Shown here piece after piece: positions 21,556 through 23,352 of a stretch of 23,352 nucleotides of DNA. Location of the stretch: assembly GCF_000716435.1 (NCBI RefSeq), contig NZ_JNWO01000052.1, forward strand, positions 1-23,352, given 5' to 3'. How positions within the stretch are numbered: position 1 is the stretch's first letter; each line of letters begins with the position of its first letter. Source of the stretch: Streptomyces xylophagus. Its GTDB lineage: Bacteria; Actinomycetota; Actinomycetes; Streptomycetales; Streptomycetaceae. The translations under genes were made by a program, and so were the position numbers. The notes beneath the pieces are model-generated. The model did not search any database. It worked only from the letters and a program-made list of their open reading frames with translations, and was not told the DNA's origin.

Positions 21556-21894
21556 TCGCGTCCCCGGACCCGGCCACGACGGCGACACTCCCCCGAGTTG
21601 CGCGTCGAACGCGCGCACCCTCGGGGCCAGATCCGATGAAGTGATCACATCAGGTCGCGCCAACGAATCGCTAACATGTGGCCAACGGTGCCCATGATGC
21701 TCCCGGGCCGGATGGCCTGAAGTCGCCGCGCGGTGGCGGGAGACGCCGGGTACGGTAGCGGATCCGGGCCCTCGACGGTCGGGACAGGGTGGCGGGAAAC
21801 CGCCGTGAACAGGGCGGAAATCCGCCAACGACGGCGGAGGGCTCCGCCGCGGAGCACGGCCGCGAGGGGCCGCGCGGAAGGGTGACGGGTCGCT
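21556..21894. other. Intergenic region upstream of the SARP gene
   Basis: This stretch separates the glycosyltransferase terminator from the SARP gene. It contains the imperfect 16-bp palindrome TGAAGTGATCACATCA (21637-21652, one mismatched pair, core GTGATCAC), about 245 bp before the start codon, and a separate set of three mini-hairpins. A GGGTAC at 21748-21753 has no fitting -35. No gene is seen. The palindrome is a reasonable candidate for a GntR- or TetR-type operator. Confidence 0.4.
21791..21848 (+). promoter_or_regulatory. Three iterated GGCGG/CCGCC mini-hairpins
   Basis: GGCGG-GAAA-CCGCC (21791-21804), GGCGG-AAAT-CCGCC (21813-21826) and GGCGGAG-GG-CTCCGCC (21833-21848) share one stem sequence and start 22 and 20 nt apart. 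They end about 50 nt before the SARP start. They may be a structured mRNA leader or three dyad protein sites two helical turns apart. Confidence 0.6.
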
Positions 21895-21897
21895 GTG

Positions 21898-23352
21898 ATG
21901 CGGTGCGAGCTGCGGTTCGGACTGCTCGGCACGCCTGTCCTCTACGGCCGCGACGACGACTCCGTGCACCCCATCGGCGGCACCAAAGTGCGGGTCCTGC
22001 TCGCCGCGCTGCTCCTCGAACCCGGCCGGGTCGTCTCCGTGGACGCCCTCAAGGACGCCCTGTGGGGCGGTTCACCACCGGCCTCCGCGCACGCCTCCCT
22101 GCACAACCACGTGACCCGCCTGCGCCGCCTCCTCGACGACCCCGACCGGCTGCGCGCGGTACCGCCCGGCTATGTGCTCCGCGTCGACGAGGGCGAACTG
22201 GACGTCCACGTCTTCGAGACCCAGGTCGCCACCGCCCGCACCGCGCACGCGGCCCGGGACTGGCCCGTCACCCTCCGCGCGTGCACGGCCGCCCTCGCCC
22301 TCTGGCGCGGCACCCCGCTCACCGGCCTCCCCGCCGAACTCGGCGGCTACGCCTTCGCCCAACGCCTCACGGAGGCCCGCCTCCTCGCCCTCGAATGGCG
22401 CTACGACGCCGAGCTGGCCCTCGGTGGCGTACGACTCGGCGGTCTCGTACCGGAGTTGGCGGCGCTCGTCGCCGACCACCCCCTCCGCGAGGCCTACCAC
22501 CGCCAACTGATGCTCGCCCTCCACCACACCGGCCGCCAGGCCGAGGCCCTCGCCGTCCACCGAGACCTCCGCAACCGCCTGATCGAGGAACTCGGCATCG
22601 AGCCGGGGGCGGGGGTGCGGGGGGCGCATGCGGAGGTGTTGCGGGGGGTGGTGGATGCGGGGGCCTCCGGCGGTGCCAGGGGTGCCGGGAGTGCCGGGGG
22701 TGACAGGAGTGCTGGCGGTGCCACCTACGTCGGGGGTGCCGGGGTATCCGGGGATGCCGGGGGTGTCGGCGGTGCCGGGGGTGACAGGAGTGCTGGCGGT
22801 GCCACCTACGCCGGGGGCGCCAGCGGGGGCGGGGTTTCCGGGGGTTCCACCGCCGGCGGTGCCAGGGATATCGGGAGTGCCGGCGGTGACGGGAGCGTCG
22901 GCGGTGCCGGAGCTGGCGGAGCCGTCGGCGCGGACGAACCGGTGACCTCGGGCCGCGGTCCCGGGTCCGTGGGCTCCGGTCCCAGGCCCTCCGGCTCGGC
23001 TGCCGGGTCCGTCAACTCCGGCCCGAGGTCTGACGACTTCGGCTCTGGGCGCACAGAGTCCGTTCCCGGGTCGGCCGACTCACCGCCTGGGTCCGTCAAC
23101 GCCATCCCCGGGCCCTCCGGCTCCGCTGCCGGGTCCGTCAACTCCGACCCAGGGTCTGATGACTTCGGCTCTGGGCGCACCGAGTCCGTTCCCGGGTCGG
23201 CCGACTCACCACCCGGGTCCATCAACGCCATCCCCGGACCCATCGACTCCGCTCCCGGGCCCGTCAACTCGGCTCCCAGGCCCGCCGACTCCGCCCCCGG
23301 GTCCACCCACCCCGCTCCACAGCACACCCCCCACTCACCCCCTCCCCTTCAC
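21898..23352 (+). CDS. AfsR/SARP-type transcriptional activator, partial at the 3' end
   Basis: The frame is open from ATG 21898 (or GTG 21895) to the window end, 485 codons with no stop. Residues about 5-95 form the OmpR-like winged-helix domain (LRFGLLGTPVLYG, GGTKVRVLLAALLLEPGRVV, SVDALKDALWG, LHNHVTRLRRLLDD, PPGYVLRVDEGELDVHVFE). The bacterial transcriptional activation (BTAD) domain follows to about residue 250 (ALALWRGTPLTGL, LALEWRYDAELALGG, HPLREAYHRQLMLALHHTGR, LRNRLIEELGIEPGAGV). SARPs activate antibiotic or developmental gene clusters. After residue 255 the sequence is a very long Gly/Ala/Ser then Pro/Ser/Asp low-complexity linker with repeats. It probably leads to an NB-ARC or TPR part outside the window, as in AfsR; that part is not seen. 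The linker still keeps one frame. Confidence 0.9.
   Translation, partial: MRCELRFGLLGTPVLYGRDDDSVHPIGGTKVRVLLAALLLEPGRVVSVDALKDALWGGSPPASAHASLHNHVTRLRRLLDDPDRLRAVPPGYVLRVDEGELDVHVFETQVATARTAHAARDWPVTLRACTAALALWRGTPLTGLPAELGGYAFAQRLTEARLLALEWRYDAELALGGVRLGGLVPELAALVADHPLREAYHRQLMLALHHTGRQAEALAVHRDLRNRLIEELGIEPGAGVRGAHAEVLRGVVDAGASGGARGAGSAGGDRSAGGATYVGGAGVSGDAGGVGGAGGDRSAGGATYAGGASGGGVSGGSTAGGARDIGSAGGDGSVGGAGAGGAVGADEPVTSGRGPGSVGSGPRPSGSAAGSVNSGPRSDDFGSGRTESVPGSADSPPGSVNAIPGPSGSAAGSVNSDPGSDDFGSGRTESVPGSADSPPGSINAIPGPIDSAPGPVNSAPRPADSAPGSTHPAPQHTPHSPPPLH
22691..22810 (+). repeat. 39-bp direct repeat with an 81-bp period in the SARP linker
   Basis: The segment at 22691-22729 recurs almost exactly at 22772-22810 (GGTGACAGGAGTGCTGGCGG core). 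The offset of 81 bp is 27 codons, so the reading frame is kept; the encoded motif is GGDRSAGGATY. It sits within a larger Gly/Ala-rich region of irregular GGTGCCGGG-like units. Confidence 0.75.
22987..23238 (+). repeat. 126-bp tandem direct repeat in the SARP linker
   Basis: Two copies (22987-23112 and 23113-23238) differ at only a few bases. The 126-bp unit is 42 codons, so the frame is preserved. Each copy encodes SGSAAGSVNS, SDDFGSGRTESVPGSADS and PPGS(V/I)NAIPGP. Confidence 0.85.

Noticed and set aside
21748..21753. A second GGGTAC as a sigma-B promoter for the SARP gene
   Set aside because: No GNNT lies 14-16 nt upstream. A GGGTAC near 19904 upstream of the DUF3052 gene fails for the same reason.
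22680..23240. Direct repeats suggesting a CRISPR-like array
   Set aside because: Repeats are in-frame coding minisatellites without unique spacers of constant length, and no cas genes are present.
22806..23327. A 173-codon minus-strand frame with regular Asp/Pro/Gly/Glu repeats
   Set aside because: It is the antisense image of the SARP linker repeats and has no independent support.

Overview
The window is strongly G+C-rich with near-saturated G/C third codon positions. It carries a SARP regulator, ANTAR and GAF-ANTAR proteins, a SigB/SigF-type sigma factor with a TTA codon, DUF5994, DUF5707 and DUF3052 proteins, and a large STAND (NB-ARC/TPR) regulator. Together these indicate a Streptomyces chromosome or a very close relative. 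I saw no tRNA, rRNA, CRISPR array, transposase or integrase. The region is regulatory and cell-envelope in character, and both ends cut through genes.

Layout. 1-1002 (+): end of a sensor kinase, disrupted by a G-run frameshift, then its NarL-type response regulator. 1098-2331 (-): three small secreted or membrane genes (DUF4333, a two-helix membrane protein, a six-cysteine secreted protein). 2673-2978 (+): a small membrane protein whose 3' end overlaps the convergent STAND gene at 2926-6027 (-). 6240-6638 (+): an unrecognised gene.

6819-10262 (+): DUF5994 protein, small membrane protein, slipin and two GAF-ANTAR regulators in one direction, preceded by a sigma-B-like promoter candidate and a strong leader hairpin. 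It converges with a 4-bp gap on a TTA-containing SigB/SigF-type sigma factor at 10267-11091 (-). A GNAT acetyltransferase (11376-12044, +) and a stand-alone ANTAR protein (12166-12537, -) follow. This sigma/ANTAR/slipin neighbourhood is the most system-like part of the window. I read it as a stress or developmental regulatory island, by inference.

12634-16014 (-): a translationally coupled two-component operon. It has a kinase built from two fused membrane-kinase units, the second degenerate, then a response regulator and a small membrane protein. Divergent from it is a secreted DUF5707 gene (16221-16682, +) with a promoter and operator-like inverted repeat. A perfect 34-nt palindrome separates this from a 1024-residue secreted FG-GAP-repeat protein (16765-19839, -) that starts with TTG.

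20051-21497 (+): a DUF3052 protein and a family 2 glycosyltransferase, then a terminator. 21898 to the window end (+): an AfsR/SARP-type activator whose BTAD domain is followed by a repeat-rich linker and which runs off the window. Three matching mini-hairpins lie just upstream of it.
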